DNA of 64,000 nt from Melaminivora suipulveris (lineage in GTDB: Bacteria; Pseudomonadota; Gammaproteobacteria; Burkholderiales; Burkholderiaceae_C), in contig NZ_CP027667.1 in assembly GCF_003008575.1 (NCBI RefSeq), forward strand, positions 3,682,001 to 3,746,000. Direction: 5' to 3'. Under the pieces are notes generated by a model. It did not search any database. It was given only the letters and a program-made list of their open reading frames with translations, and was not told where the DNA came from. Shown here piece after piece: positions 7,300-16,435 of the stretch. The translations under genes and the position numbers were made by a program. The first letter of the stretch is position 1, and each line of letters begins with the position of its first letter.

Positions 7300-9810
7300 C
7301 TATGCCAGCGGCAACCAGAAGGAAAACCGGCAACCGACAATCTCCGAACCATTGTAGAGGTTCTCCGCCGCCATCCGGCCCTGGTGCGATTCGACGATGC
7401 TGCGGCACAGGTTCAGGCCTATGCCCATGCCCTCGCTCTTGGTGGAGTAAAACGCTTCGAACAGGTGCGCCAGCATCTGCGGTCCCAGCCCGCGGCCGGT
7501 GTCCTGCACGGTGAACTCGACGACGTCCTGCTGCTCGATCTGGCGCGGCACCACGCGCAGCTCGACGCTGCGCTGCGCCGGCGGCCGGTCGGCGTTGGCG
7601 ATCGATTCGGCGCCGTTCTTCATCAGGTTGATCAGCACCTGTTCGATCAGGATGGAGTCCACCAGGATGGCCGGCAGCCGGGCGGCGACGTAGTGCGTCA
7701 GGCGCACGTTGTGCCGCCGCAGCTCGATGCCGGCCAGCTCGACGGCCTCGGCGACGATATCGGCCACGTTGGCCGGCTGCCGGTTGGGCTCGCTCTTTTT
7801 CACGAAGGCGCGGATGCGCTGGATGATGTGCCCGGCGCGCTGCGCCTGGTGCGCGGTCTTTTGCAGGGCGGTGACCAGCGCCTCCTCGGCGATCTGTTTT
7901 TTCTCGATACGCGTGATCATGCCGCTGCAGTAGTTGCTGATGGCCGTGAGCGGCTGGTTCAGCTCGTGCGCCACGCTGGAGGCCATCTCGCCCATGGTGA
8001 TCAGGCGGCTCACGGATTGCGCGCGCTCGGCCTGGCGTGCGGCCTGCTCCTCGGCCAGGCGGCGCGGGGTGATGTCGGTGGCGATCACCATCTGCGCCAG
8101 ACGGCCGTCGACCCAGTTCAGGTAGCGCGAGCGCACCTCCAGCCACTTGCCCAGCTCCGGGAGGAAGATCTCGGCGTTCTCCGAGCGCGCGCTGGTCAGC
8201 GGGTCGATGGGCAGACCCATCAGTTCGTCTTCACCCTGGGTGTCGTCGCTGGCGCGGCGCAGGGGCAGCCGGCCGGCCTGCGCCACCAGCTGCAGGTGTC
8301 CGCTGGTCTGCGATCCGAACCACTGGCGATACAGGCGGTTGGCGAAAAGCAGTTCCTCGCTGCCCAGTGGCGCCACGGAGACGGATGCGTCCAGCGCCTC
8401 CAGCACGATGGTGAAGCGCTCGTGCGAGGCGGTGAGCTGCTCGCGCACGCGGTTGGGCTCGGTGATGTCGGTCATCGAGGTCATCCAGCCGGTCTGCTGC
8501 CCGCGCGCGTCGACCAGCGGCGAGACATAAAGCCGCGCGTCGAAGGCCGCGCCGTTCTTGCGCTGCACGCGCACCTGAAAGCCCCCTGGTGCGACCTTGC
8601 CCGACAGCTCCTCGCGCAGCCGGGCGTGCAGGTTGTCGTGCTCCTCGGGCGGCCAGTAGCTGTAGGGCGGCAGCTGCCCGACCAGTTCGGCCTCGCTCCA
8701 GCCTGTCATCTGGCAAAACGCCGCGTTCACATAGGTGATACGGCCGTGCAGGTCCAGCGCGCGCATGCCAGTCAGGATGGAGTTCTCCATGGTCCGGCGA
8801 AAGTTGGTCTCGGCGATCAGCGCCTGCTGCGCCTGCATACGTCGGCGCGTGTGGCGCCAGGTGGCGATCAGCATCCAGGTGGTCATGACGCTCAAGCTGC
8901 CGACCAGCCAAAACAGGCCGCTGCCCACAATCCCCAGGGAGGTACGGTAGGCCTGCGCGCGCAGCACCAGGCCGTTGCCCACGGGGGAGACCGGGATCTG
9001 GTAGGCATTGGCCTTGGTGGTCCAGGGCAGCAAGGCGTTGCTGCGCGGCGGCAGCGCCGTGCCGGCCAGCACGTGGTTGCTGCCATCCAGCAGGGTGACG
9101 GCATAGCGCGCCAGCACTTCGGTGGGTGTGCCGTAGCGCAGCAGGCTGTCGATGGAGTATTCGGCCATCACCACGCCGCCAAAGCGCCCCTGCGGCGCCA
9201 GCGGCACCTGCAGCTGCAGCAGCGGCACGGCCTCGCCGCTGGTGATGACCGGCTGCGAATACACCGGCTGCAGCGTGTCGCGCGCCAGGCCGAACAGGTC
9301 GGCCGCGTCGCCGGTGCGCAGCACCTCGCCGCTCACGCGCAACTGGCTGCTGGTCACCGTGGGCGCGGCATGGCTGGCGCGGATGCGCCGGCGCTCGTCG
9401 ATCCAGGTGATGGCCTGCAGTTCCGGGTATTGGCTGATCAGGGCGTCGGCGCGGGCCACGAAGTCGCCGCGCTCCATCTCCTGGTTGGACAGATCGCGCG
9501 CCAGGCGCATGATCTGCTCCTGACGCTCCAGCAGGCGCAGCCGCACGCGCTGCTGGGCGTATTCCACGTCGCGGCGCAGGGCCTCGCGCTCGCGCTCGAT
9601 TTCCTCGGCACGCAAATACCAAAAGGACACGACGATGGCAGTGAGAAACATCATCACCGCGACCAGCGGCGCCAGGGCCGCGAACCGGTCCTGCCGCGTC
9701 GGCGACAAGCTGCGCCACCACGAACGCCACCAGTGCGCGGGCTTCTTGACGGCGGGCAGCGAGGGGGCGGCGCGAACTGGCATGCACGAAGTGTAAGAGG
9801 CAGTTTTCAT
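7300..9810 (-). CDS. PAS-domain membrane sensor histidine kinase
   Basis: 836 residues from the ATG at 9810 (a TTG sits one codon earlier). Two transmembrane segments, at about 48-68 and 285-310, enclose a large periplasmic sensor domain. A PAS domain follows (NSILTGMRALDLHGRITYV onward, about 340-460), then a second PAS-like region. The H-box SVAHELNQPLT has phospho-acceptor His615, and the ATPase has N, G1 (DTGRGLGP) and G2 (GMGIGLNL) boxes near the C-terminus. The H-box type (HELNQPL) is that of FixL/DctB-like kinases paired with FixJ-like regulators, matching the next gene. The signal is unknown; divergence from the pyruvate dehydrogenase operon is the only hint. Confidence 0.9.
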   Translation of the reverse strand: MKTASYTSCMPVRAAPSLPAVKKPAHWWRSWWRSLSPTRQDRFAALAPLVAVMMFLTAIVVSFWYLRAEEIEREREALRRDVEYAQQRVRLRLLERQEQIMRLARDLSNQEMERGDFVARADALISQYPELQAITWIDERRRIRASHAAPTVTSSQLRVSGEVLRTGDAADLFGLARDTLQPVYSQPVITSGEAVPLLQLQVPLAPQGRFGGVVMAEYSIDSLLRYGTPTEVLARYAVTLLDGSNHVLAGTALPPRSNALLPWTTKANAYQIPVSPVGNGLVLRAQAYRTSLGIVGSGLFWLVGSLSVMTTWMLIATWRHTRRRMQAQQALIAETNFRRTMENSILTGMRALDLHGRITYVNAAFCQMTGWSEAELVGQLPPYSYWPPEEHDNLHARLREELSGKVAPGGFQVRVQRKNGAAFDARLYVSPLVDARGQQTGWMTSMTDITEPNRVREQLTASHERFTIVLEALDASVSVAPLGSEELLFANRLYRQWFGSQTSGHLQLVAQAGRLPLRRASDDTQGEDELMGLPIDPLTSARSENAEIFLPELGKWLEVRSRYLNWVDGRLAQMVIATDITPRRLAEEQAARQAERAQSVSRLITMGEMASSVAHELNQPLTAISNYCSGMITRIEKKQIAEEALVTALQKTAHQAQRAGHIIQRIRAFVKKSEPNRQPANVADIVAEAVELAGIELRRHNVRLTHYVAARLPAILVDSILIEQVLINLMKNGAESIANADRPPAQRSVELRVVPRQIEQQDVVEFTVQDTGRGLGPQMLAHLFEAFYSTKSEGMGIGLNLCRSIVESHQGRMAAENLYNGSEIVGCRFSFWLPLA

Positions 9811-9942
9811 CAAGAGAAATTATGTGCGAATGCAACAAAATTTCATAATAAGAAAACAGGATGCGTCATTTGAAATCAAAGAAATCTGTGCGAAACTCGA
9901 CGCCACCACCCCCCTTATAGCCTTCATAAAAGGAGACTGGCC
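9811..9942. promoter_or_regulatory. Divergent control region between the sensor kinase and aceE
   Basis: An AT-rich 132-base stretch, unlike the surrounding DNA. It holds an inverted repeat ATTATG (9819-9824) / CATAAT (9844-9849) and a direct repeat TGTGCGAA at 9823-9830 and 9887-9894 (64 bases apart). A good aceE ribosome binding site AGGAG is at 9931-9935. No confident -35/-10 pair could be assigned. The repeats are plausible regulator sites (PdhR-like or the FixJ-type neighbour); this is inference. Confidence 0.45.
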
Positions 9943-12648
9943 ATGCCCGACCCGACCAAGAACCTGGCTCCGGCCGACACCGACCAGCAGGAGACCCGCG
10001 AATGGCTGGACGCGCTATCCGCCGTCATCGACAAGGAGGGGGCTGAGCGGGCGCACTTCCTGATCGAGCAGTTGCTGGAGCATGCCCGGCAAAACAGCAT
10101 CGACCTGCCGTTCTCGGCCAATACCGGCTACGTCAACACCATCGAGCCCGAGCAGGAGGCACGCTGCCCCGGCAACATCGCCATCGAAAAGCGCCTGCGC
10201 GCCTTCATGCGCTGGAACGCCATGGCCATGGTGGTGCGCGCCAACCGCCTGCACCCGCATGACGGCGGCGACCTGGGCGGTCACATCGGCTCGTTCGCCT
10301 CGCTGGCATCCATGTGGGGCGCCGGCTTCAACCACTTCTGGCACGCCGAGAGCGAAAAGCACGGCGGCGACTGCATCTACTTCCAGGGCCACAGCGCGCC
10401 CGGCATCTACGCGCGCGCCTACCTGGAAGGTCGCATCACCGAGGAGCAGCTGGAGAACTTCCGCCAGGAGGTCGACGGCCACGGCCTGTCCAGCTACCCG
10501 CACCCCAAGCTGATGCCGGGCTTCTGGCAGTTCCCCACGGTGTCCATGGGCCTGGGGCCGATGATGGCCATCTACCAGGCGCGCTTTCTCAAGTACCTGC
10601 ACGCCCGCGGCATCGCCGACACGGCCAAGCGCAAAGTGTGGATCTTCCTGGGCGACGGCGAGATGGACGAGCCCGAGAGCAAGGGCGCCATCAGCCTGGC
10701 GGCGCGCGAGAACCTGGACAACCTGATCTTCGTCATCAACTGCAACCTGCAGCGCCTCGATGGCCCCGTGCGCGGCAACGGCAAGATCATCCAGGAGCTG
10801 GAGGGGGATTTTCGCGGCGCCGGCTGGCACGTCATCAAGCTGCTGTGGGGCAAGGGCTGGGACGAACTGCTGCGCCGCGACAAGAGCGGCAAGCTCCGGC
10901 AGCTCATGATGGAGACGCTGGACGGCGACTACCAGACCTACCGCGCCATGGATGGCGCCTACCTGCGCGAGCACTTCTTCGGCCGCTATCCCGAGACGGC
11001 CAAACTGGTCGAGCACATGACCGACGACGACCTGTGGGAGCTGCGCCGCGGCGGCCACGACCCGGAGAAGGTCTACGCCGCCTTCCACGCCGCCAACGAG
11101 CACCAGGGCGAGCCCACGGTGCTGCTCATCAAGACCGTCAAGGGCTACGGCATGGGCAAGGCCGGCGAGGCCAAGAACACCGTGCACCAGACCAAGAAGC
11201 TGGCCGACGAGGACATCCGCTACATCCGCGACCGCTTCAACATCCCCATTCCCGACAGCCAGCTGGAGGAACTCCCCTACTACAAGCCGGCCGACGACAC
11301 GCCGGAGATGACCTACCTGCACGAGCGCCGCCAGGCCCTGGGTGGCTATCTCCCCAAGCGCCGCGAGAAGGCCGACGAGAGCTTCACCGTGCCGTCGCTG
11401 GAGACCTTCAAGGCGGTGCTGGAGCCCACGGCCGAGGGCCGCGAGATCAGCACCACCCAGGCCTATGTGCGTTTTCTGACGCAGCTCTTGCGCGACAAGG
11501 CCCTGGGCCCGCGCGTCGTGCCCATCCTGGTCGATGAGGCGCGCACCTTCGGCATGGAGGGCTTGTTCCGCCAGATCGGCATCTACAACCCCAAGGGCCA
11601 GCAGTACACCCCGGTCGACCGCGACCAGGTCATGTACTACAAGGAGGACAAGGCCGGGCAGATCCTGCAGGAGGGCATCAACGAGGCGGGCGGCATGTGC
11701 TCGTGGATCGCGGCGGCGACGTCGTACTCGACGAACAACCGGATCATGATCCCGTTCTACGTGTACTACTCGATGTTCGGCTTCCAGCGCTTTGGCGACT
11801 TTGCCTGGGCCGCCGGCGACATGCAGGCGCGCGGCTTCCTGCTGGGCGGCACCAGCGGCCGCACCACGCTCAACGGCGAAGGCCTGCAGCACGAGGACGG
11901 CCACAGCCACATCCTGGCCAATACGGTTCCCAACTGCGTGAGCTACGACCCGACCTTCGCGCATGAGGTGGCGGTGATCATGCAGCAGGGCTTGAAGCGC
12001 ATGGTCGAGCGCCAGGAGAACGTCTACTACTACATCACGCTGCTCAACGAGAACTACGCCATGCCGGGCCTGCAGCCGGGCACCGAGGAGCAGATCCTCA
12101 AGGGCATGTACCTGTGCAAGGCCGCGCCGCCCATGGTCGAAGGGGCGCCCACGGTGCAGTTGCTGGGCAGCGGCTCCATCCTGCGCGAGTCGCTGGCGGC
12201 GCAGGAGCTGCTGGAAAAGGACTGGGGCGTCGCCGCTGGCGTGTGGAGCTGCCCGAGCTTCAACGAACTCACGCGCGACGGCCAGGACGCCGACCGCTGG
12301 AACCTGCTGCACCCCACCGAGGAGCCGCGCCAGTCCTTCGTCGAGCAGCAATTGGGCCGCACCGGAGGGCCGGTGGTGGCCTCGACCGATTACATGAAGG
12401 CCTACGCCGAGCAGATCCGTCCCTTCATCCCCAAGGGCCGTAGCTACCGCGTGCTGGGCACCGACGGCTTCGGCCGCTCGGACTTCCGCTACAAGCTGCG
12501 CGAGCACTTCGAGATCAACCGCCACTACATCGTCGTCGCCGCCTTGAAGGCGCTGGCCGATGACGGCGCGCTGCCGGCGGCCAAGGCGGCCGAGGCGATC
12601 GCCAAATACGGCATCGACGCCGACAAGATCAACCCGCTGTACGCCTGA
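9943..12648 (+). CDS. aceE: Pyruvate dehydrogenase E1 component, homodimeric type
   Basis: 901 residues, full length for the single-chain alpha2 E1 (Escherichia coli 887). It decarboxylates pyruvate with thiamine diphosphate and reductively acetylates the lipoyl groups of E2. Visible motifs: GGDLGGHIGSFAS near the N-terminus with the active-site His region, the thiamine-diphosphate/Mg motif GDGEMDEPES...NLDNLIFVINCNLQ, and the pyrimidine-domain HEDGHSH segment. Start ATG 9943 has AGGAG seven bases upstream. First gene of the aceE-aceF-lpdA operon; 17 bases to aceF. Divergent from a two-component system. Confidence 0.98.
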   Translation: MPDPTKNLAPADTDQQETREWLDALSAVIDKEGAERAHFLIEQLLEHARQNSIDLPFSANTGYVNTIEPEQEARCPGNIAIEKRLRAFMRWNAMAMVVRANRLHPHDGGDLGGHIGSFASLASMWGAGFNHFWHAESEKHGGDCIYFQGHSAPGIYARAYLEGRITEEQLENFRQEVDGHGLSSYPHPKLMPGFWQFPTVSMGLGPMMAIYQARFLKYLHARGIADTAKRKVWIFLGDGEMDEPESKGAISLAARENLDNLIFVINCNLQRLDGPVRGNGKIIQELEGDFRGAGWHVIKLLWGKGWDELLRRDKSGKLRQLMMETLDGDYQTYRAMDGAYLREHFFGRYPETAKLVEHMTDDDLWELRRGGHDPEKVYAAFHAANEHQGEPTVLLIKTVKGYGMGKAGEAKNTVHQTKKLADEDIRYIRDRFNIPIPDSQLEELPYYKPADDTPEMTYLHERRQALGGYLPKRREKADESFTVPSLETFKAVLEPTAEGREISTTQAYVRFLTQLLRDKALGPRVVPILVDEARTFGMEGLFRQIGIYNPKGQQYTPVDRDQVMYYKEDKAGQILQEGINEAGGMCSWIAAATSYSTNNRIMIPFYVYYSMFGFQRFGDFAWAAGDMQARGFLLGGTSGRTTLNGEGLQHEDGHSHILANTVPNCVSYDPTFAHEVAVIMQQGLKRMVERQENVYYYITLLNENYAMPGLQPGTEEQILKGMYLCKAAPPMVEGAPTVQLLGSGSILRESLAAQELLEKDWGVAAGVWSCPSFNELTRDGQDADRWNLLHPTEEPRQSFVEQQLGRTGGPVVASTDYMKAYAEQIRPFIPKGRSYRVLGTDGFGRSDFRYKLREHFEINRHYIVVAALKALADDGALPAAKAAEAIAKYGIDADKINPLYA

Positions 12649-12665
12649 AGAAACCGGAGGCTGAC

Positions 12666-14405
12666 ATGGCATTGGTAGACATCAAGGTCCCGGACATCGG
12701 GGATTTCGACGAAGTCGGCGTGATCGAGGTGCTGGTCGCGCCCGGCGACAAGGTGCGCGTGGAGCAGTCGCTGATCACCGTGGAGTCGGACAAGGCTTCG
12801 ATGGAGATTCCATCGAGCCAGGCCGGCGTGGTGCGCGAACTGAAAGTGCAGCTGGGCGACAAGGTCCGGGAGGGCTCGGTCATCCTGACGCTGGAGGTGG
12901 AAGGCGCCGATTCTGAACAAAAAGCCGCTTCAGCCGGCGAGAATCAAGCGCAGGATGCTATGAACGATGTAGCAAGTGAAGCTCCCGCATCCGCACCACA
13001 ACCCGCCGCCAGCCCGGCGCCTGCGCCCGACGCCGCGCCTGCGCTGCTCGAGGTGCGCGTGCCCGACATCGGCGATTTCAAGGACGTGGCTGTCATCGAG
13101 ATGCTGGTCGCCGTGGGCGACACGGTGACGCTGGAGCAGTCGCTCTTTACCGTCGAGTCCGACAAGGCATCGATGGAAATCCCCAGCTCGGCCGAGGGCG
13201 TGATCCGCGAGATCCGCGTGGCCATCGGCGACAAGCTCAACACCGGCGATCTGGTGGCCATGGTCGAGGGTAAGCGCGAGCGCGGCGCGGCGCCGGCCGC
13301 AGCAGTGCAGTCGCCCGCTGCCGCGCCGCCTGCTCCGGCTGCTGCGCCTGCGCCGTCCGCCGCTGCCGCATCGGCCCAGGCTCCGGCTGCTGACCAGCCC
13401 GCGGCGCCGCCACCTGCTGCTGCGCCGCACCAGCCCGGCAGCCCAAGCGCCGGCTTGCCGCACGCCAGCCCCTCGGTGCGCAAGTTCGCGCGCGAGCTGG
13501 GCGTGCCGCTGGCGGAGGTCAAGGGCACGGGCGCCAAGGGCCGCATCACGCAGGAGGACGTGCAATCGTTCACCCGCGCGGTCATGGATGGCAGCACGCA
13601 GACGCAGGCCCAGGCGGCGCGCGCACCGGCGCCCGGCGCGGCATCCACCGGGGGCGCCGGGCTGGACCTGCTGCCCTGGCCCAAGGTGGACTTCGCCAAG
13701 TTCGGCCCCGTGGAGCGCAAGGAGCTTTCGCGCATCAAGAAGATCAGCGGCGCCAACCTGTCGCGCAACTGGGTCATGATCCCGCACGTCACCAACAACG
13801 ACGAGGCGGACATCACCGAGCTGGAAGCCTTCCGCGTGCAGACCAACAAGGAAGGCGAGCGCGCCAAGAACCCCGTCAAGGTGACGATGCTGGCCTTCGT
13901 CATCAAGGCTGTCGTCTCCGCGTTGAAGAAGTTCCCCGAATTCAACGCCAGCCTCGATGGCGATGCGCTGGTCTACAAGCAGTACTTCCACGTCGGCTTT
14001 GCCGCCGACACACCCAATGGCCTGGTCGTGCCGGTGCTGAAAGACGCCGACCAAAAGGGCATCCTGCAAATCAGCCAGGAGATGGGCGAGCTGGCCAAGA
14101 AGGCGCGCGACGGCAAGCTGGGCATGGGCGACATGCAGGGCGGGTGCTTTTCGATCTCGTCGCTGGGCGGCATCGGTGGCACGCACTTCACGCCCATCAT
14201 CAACGCGCCCGAGGTGGCCATCCTGGGCCTTTCGCGCAGCGCCATGAAGCCCATCTGGAACGACGAGCGCGAGAAGTTCGAGCCGCGCCTGATGCTGCCG
14301 CTGTCGCTGTCGTACGACCACCGCGTGATCGACGGCGCCGCCGCGGCGCGCTTCAACGCCTATCTGGGCCAGGTGCTGGCGGACTACCGCCGCATCCTGC
14401 TGTGA
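12666..14405 (+). CDS. aceF: Dihydrolipoamide acetyltransferase (E2) of pyruvate dehydrogenase
   Basis: 579 residues. Two lipoyl domains have lipoyl lysines at Lys43 and Lys167, each inside ESDKASMEIPSS. An Ala/Pro linker follows, then the E1/E3-binding domain (about 266-302, SPSVRKFARELGV...GRITQEDV) and the catalytic domain with His552/Asp556 in DHRVIDG. It transfers acetyl groups from lipoate to CoA and forms the core of the complex. Residues about 85-103 between the two lipoyl domains are encoded by a copy of the 54-bp repeat (12919-12972) inserted in frame, giving EQKAASAGENQAQDAMND, which is unlike the Ala/Pro linkers elsewhere in the protein. Confidence 0.97.
   Translation: MALVDIKVPDIGDFDEVGVIEVLVAPGDKVRVEQSLITVESDKASMEIPSSQAGVVRELKVQLGDKVREGSVILTLEVEGADSEQKAASAGENQAQDAMNDVASEAPASAPQPAASPAPAPDAAPALLEVRVPDIGDFKDVAVIEMLVAVGDTVTLEQSLFTVESDKASMEIPSSAEGVIREIRVAIGDKLNTGDLVAMVEGKRERGAAPAAAVQSPAAAPPAPAAAPAPSAAAASAQAPAADQPAAPPPAAAPHQPGSPSAGLPHASPSVRKFARELGVPLAEVKGTGAKGRITQEDVQSFTRAVMDGSTQTQAQAARAPAPGAASTGGAGLDLLPWPKVDFAKFGPVERKELSRIKKISGANLSRNWVMIPHVTNNDEADITELEAFRVQTNKEGERAKNPVKVTMLAFVIKAVVSALKKFPEFNASLDGDALVYKQYFHVGFAADTPNGLVVPVLKDADQKGILQISQEMGELAKKARDGKLGMGDMQGGCFSISSLGGIGGTHFTPIINAPEVAILGLSRSAMKPIWNDEREKFEPRLMLPLSLSYDHRVIDGAAAARFNAYLGQVLADYRRILL
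12919..12972 (+). repeat. 54-bp interspersed repeat, copy 3 (in frame inside aceF)
   Basis: AAAAAGCCGC then TCAGCCGGCGAGAATCAAGC (12930-12949) and GCTATGAACGATGTAGC at the end. The length of 54 bases is exactly 18 codons. It encodes part of the flexible linker between the two lipoyl domains of E2. Confidence 0.85.
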
Positions 14406-14425
14406 GCCACGAAGGGAGCAAGGAC

Positions 14426-16339
14426 ATGGCAGTGATCGACATCCAGGTGCCCGACATCGGCGACTTCGACGAGGTGGCGGTGATCGAAGTGCTGGTGCAG
14501 CCAGGCGACACCATCGAGGCAGAGCAGAGCCTGGTGACGGTGGAGAGCGACAAGGCTTCGATGGAAATTCCGTCCAGCCACGCCGGCGTGGTCAAGGAGT
14601 TGAAAGTCAAGCTGGGGGACAAGGTGAAACAGGGCAGTGTGCTGCTGACGCTGGAGGCGGCTGAAGGGGCTGCGCCCTCATCCCAGCCTTCTCCCGCAAG
14701 CGGGCGAGGGAGCGAAAGCGCCGCGCCGCCTCCTTCTGCCTCTCCCGCCGGTGCAGGAGAGGGCAGAGGCGAGGGTGGGGCCGGCAGCGCTCCCCAACGC
14801 CCACCCTCACCCCGACCCTCTGCGGCAAGCGGGACAGGGAGCGAGTACAGCGGCGCGGTTGACGCGGACTGCGAAGTCCTGGTCCTCGGCGGCGGTCCCG
14901 GCGGCTATTCGGCCGCCTTTCGCGCCGCCGACCTGGGTCTGAAAGTCGTGCTGGTCGAGCGCTACGCCACGCTCGGCGGCGTGTGCCTGAACGTCGGCTG
15001 CATCCCCTCCAAGGCGCTGCTGCACGTCGCGGCGGTCATGGATGAAGTCAGCCACCTGAAAAGCGCAGGCATCGACTTCGGCGCGCCGCAGGTCAACGTG
15101 GACCAACTGCGCAGCCACAAGGACAAGGTCATCGGCAGGCTGACCGGGGGTCTGGCGCAAATGGCCAGGATGCGCAAGGTCACGGTGCTGCGCGGCGTGG
15201 GCCTGTTCGTCGGCAGCCACCACCTGCAGGTCGAGGAGACCACCGGCGGTGGGCAGGACAGGACCGGTGCCAAGAAGGTCGTGCAGTTCCAGCGCGCCAT
15301 CATCGCCGCCGGCAGCCAGGCCGTGCGCCTGCCCTTCATGCCCGACGATCCGCGCGTGGTCGACTCCACCGGCGCGCTGGCGCTCAAGGAAGTGCCCAAA
15401 CGCATGCTGATCCTGGGCGGCGGCATCATCGGCCTGGAAATGGGCACGGTGTACTCCACGCTGGGCGCGCGCCTGGACGTGGTGGAGATGCTGGATGGCC
15501 TGATGCAGGGCGCTGACCGCGACCTGGTCAAGGTCTGGCAGAAGATGAATGCGCCGCGCTTCGACAACATCATGCTGAACACCAAGACGGTGGGCGCCGA
15601 GGCGACGGCGGAGGGCATCAAGGTGAGTTTCGCCGCGGCCCAGGAGGGCGGCAAAGCGCCCGAACCGCAGACCTACGACCTGGTGCTGCAGGCCGTGGGC
15701 CGCACGCCCAATGGCAGGAAAATCGGCGCCGAGGCGGCCGGCGTGGCGGTGAGCGAACGCGGCTTCATCGACGTGGACGTGCAGATGCGCACCAACGTGG
15801 CGCACATCTTCGCCATCGGCGACATCGTCGGCCAGCCCATGCTGGCGCACAAGGCGGTGCATGAGGCGCATGTCGCAGCCGAGGCCATCGCCGGCGAACT
15901 GAAGGGCGACGAGAAACTCGCCAGGTCCGCGTTCGACGCCCGCGTCATCCCCAGCGTGGCCTACACCGACCCCGAGGTCGCCTGGGTGGGACTCACCGAG
16001 GACCAGGCCAAGGCACAGGGCATCAAGGTCAAGAAGGGCCTGTTCCCCTGGGCCGCTTCCGGCCGGGCCATCGCCAATGGCCGCGACGAGGGCTTCACCA
16101 AGCTGCTGTTCGACGACTCGCCCGAGGCCGGCGGCCACGGCCGCATCCTGGGCGGCGGCATCGTCGGCACGCACGCCGGCGACATGATCGGCGAGATCGC
16201 CCTGGCCATCGAGATGGGCGCCGACAGCGTGGACATTGGCAAGACCATCCACCCGCATCCCACGCTGGGCGAGAGCATCGGCATGGCCGCCGAGGTGGCG
16301 CACGGCTCGTGCACCGACGTGCCGCCGCAGAGAAGGTAG
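14426..16339 (+). CDS. lpdA: Dihydrolipoamide dehydrogenase (E3) with an N-terminal lipoyl domain
   Basis: 637 residues, about 160 longer than ordinary E3 because of an added lipoyl domain (Lys43 in ESDKASMEIPSS) and a linker. The flavoenzyme part starts near 150: FAD motif GGGPGG, redox pair Cys187/Cys192 in GGVCLNVGCIPSK, NAD motif GGGIIGLEMG and the C-terminal HPHPTLGE with the catalytic His-Glu. It reoxidises dihydrolipoamide using NAD. The lipoyl-E3 fusion is known in Burkholderiales and Neisseria. Residues 84-139 (Pro/Ser/Gly/Arg-rich) are encoded almost wholly by three REP-like palindromic repeats. Start ATG 14426, 20 bases after aceF. Confidence 0.97.
   Translation: MAVIDIQVPDIGDFDEVAVIEVLVQPGDTIEAEQSLVTVESDKASMEIPSSHAGVVKELKVKLGDKVKQGSVLLTLEAAEGAAPSSQPSPASGRGSESAAPPPSASPAGAGEGRGEGGAGSAPQRPPSPRPSAASGTGSEYSGAVDADCEVLVLGGGPGGYSAAFRAADLGLKVVLVERYATLGGVCLNVGCIPSKALLHVAAVMDEVSHLKSAGIDFGAPQVNVDQLRSHKDKVIGRLTGGLAQMARMRKVTVLRGVGLFVGSHHLQVEETTGGGQDRTGAKKVVQFQRAIIAAGSQAVRLPFMPDDPRVVDSTGALALKEVPKRMLILGGGIIGLEMGTVYSTLGARLDVVEMLDGLMQGADRDLVKVWQKMNAPRFDNIMLNTKTVGAEATAEGIKVSFAAAQEGGKAPEPQTYDLVLQAVGRTPNGRKIGAEAAGVAVSERGFIDVDVQMRTNVAHIFAIGDIVGQPMLAHKAVHEAHVAAEAIAGELKGDEKLARSAFDARVIPSVAYTDPEVAWVGLTEDQAKAQGIKVKKGLFPWAASGRAIANGRDEGFTKLLFDDSPEAGGHGRILGGGIVGTHAGDMIGEIALAIEMGADSVDIGKTIHPHPTLGESIGMAAEVAHGSCTDVPPQRR
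14675..14714 (+). repeat. REP-like palindromic repeat, copy A (coding, lpdA linker)
   Basis: CCCTCATCCCAGCCTTCTCC followed by the hairpin CTCCCGC (14691-14697) / GCGGGCGAG and GGGAGCG. Same plan as copy C, 87 bases downstream. Read in frame as linker residues. Confidence 0.7.
14739..14780 (-). repeat. REP-like palindromic repeat, copy B, inverted (coding, lpdA linker)
   Basis: On the minus strand it reads CCCCACCCTCGCCTCTGCCC then CTCTCCTGCACCGGCGGGAG, matching the head-to-hairpin order of copies A and C but inverted relative to them. Confidence 0.6.
14801..14843 (+). repeat. REP-like palindromic repeat, copy C (coding, lpdA linker)
   Basis: CCACCCTCACCCCGACCCTC, then TGCGGCAAGCGGGACAGGGA and GCG. 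Head and tail match copy A. Confidence 0.65.
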
Positions 16340-16369
16340 CCTTTGCTCGCGCTATGAAAAGCAGAGCGT

Positions 16370-16404
16370 GCCGCGCATGTTCCACCAGGGCTGCGCGGCT
16401 TTTT
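16370..16404 (+). terminator. Rho-independent terminator after the pyruvate dehydrogenase operon
   Basis: Perfect 8-bp stem GCCGCGCA (16370-16377) / TGCGCGGC (16392-16399), followed by five T (16400-16404). It separates lpdA from the next gene. Confidence 0.8.
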
Positions 16405-16435
16405 CATGCCTGAGGCAGTTTTTTCGAGAGGATTT

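Noticed and set aside
13280..13460. Ala/Pro-rich repetitive DNA in aceF as a tandem repeat or foreign insertion
   Set aside because: This is the normal flexible linker of E2 before the E1/E3-binding domain, with codon bias like the rest of the gene.
16343..16367. GCTCGCGCTATGAAAAGCAG after lpdA as a further repeat copy
   Set aside because: Shares only GCGCTATGAAAA; spacing of the other blocks is lost.
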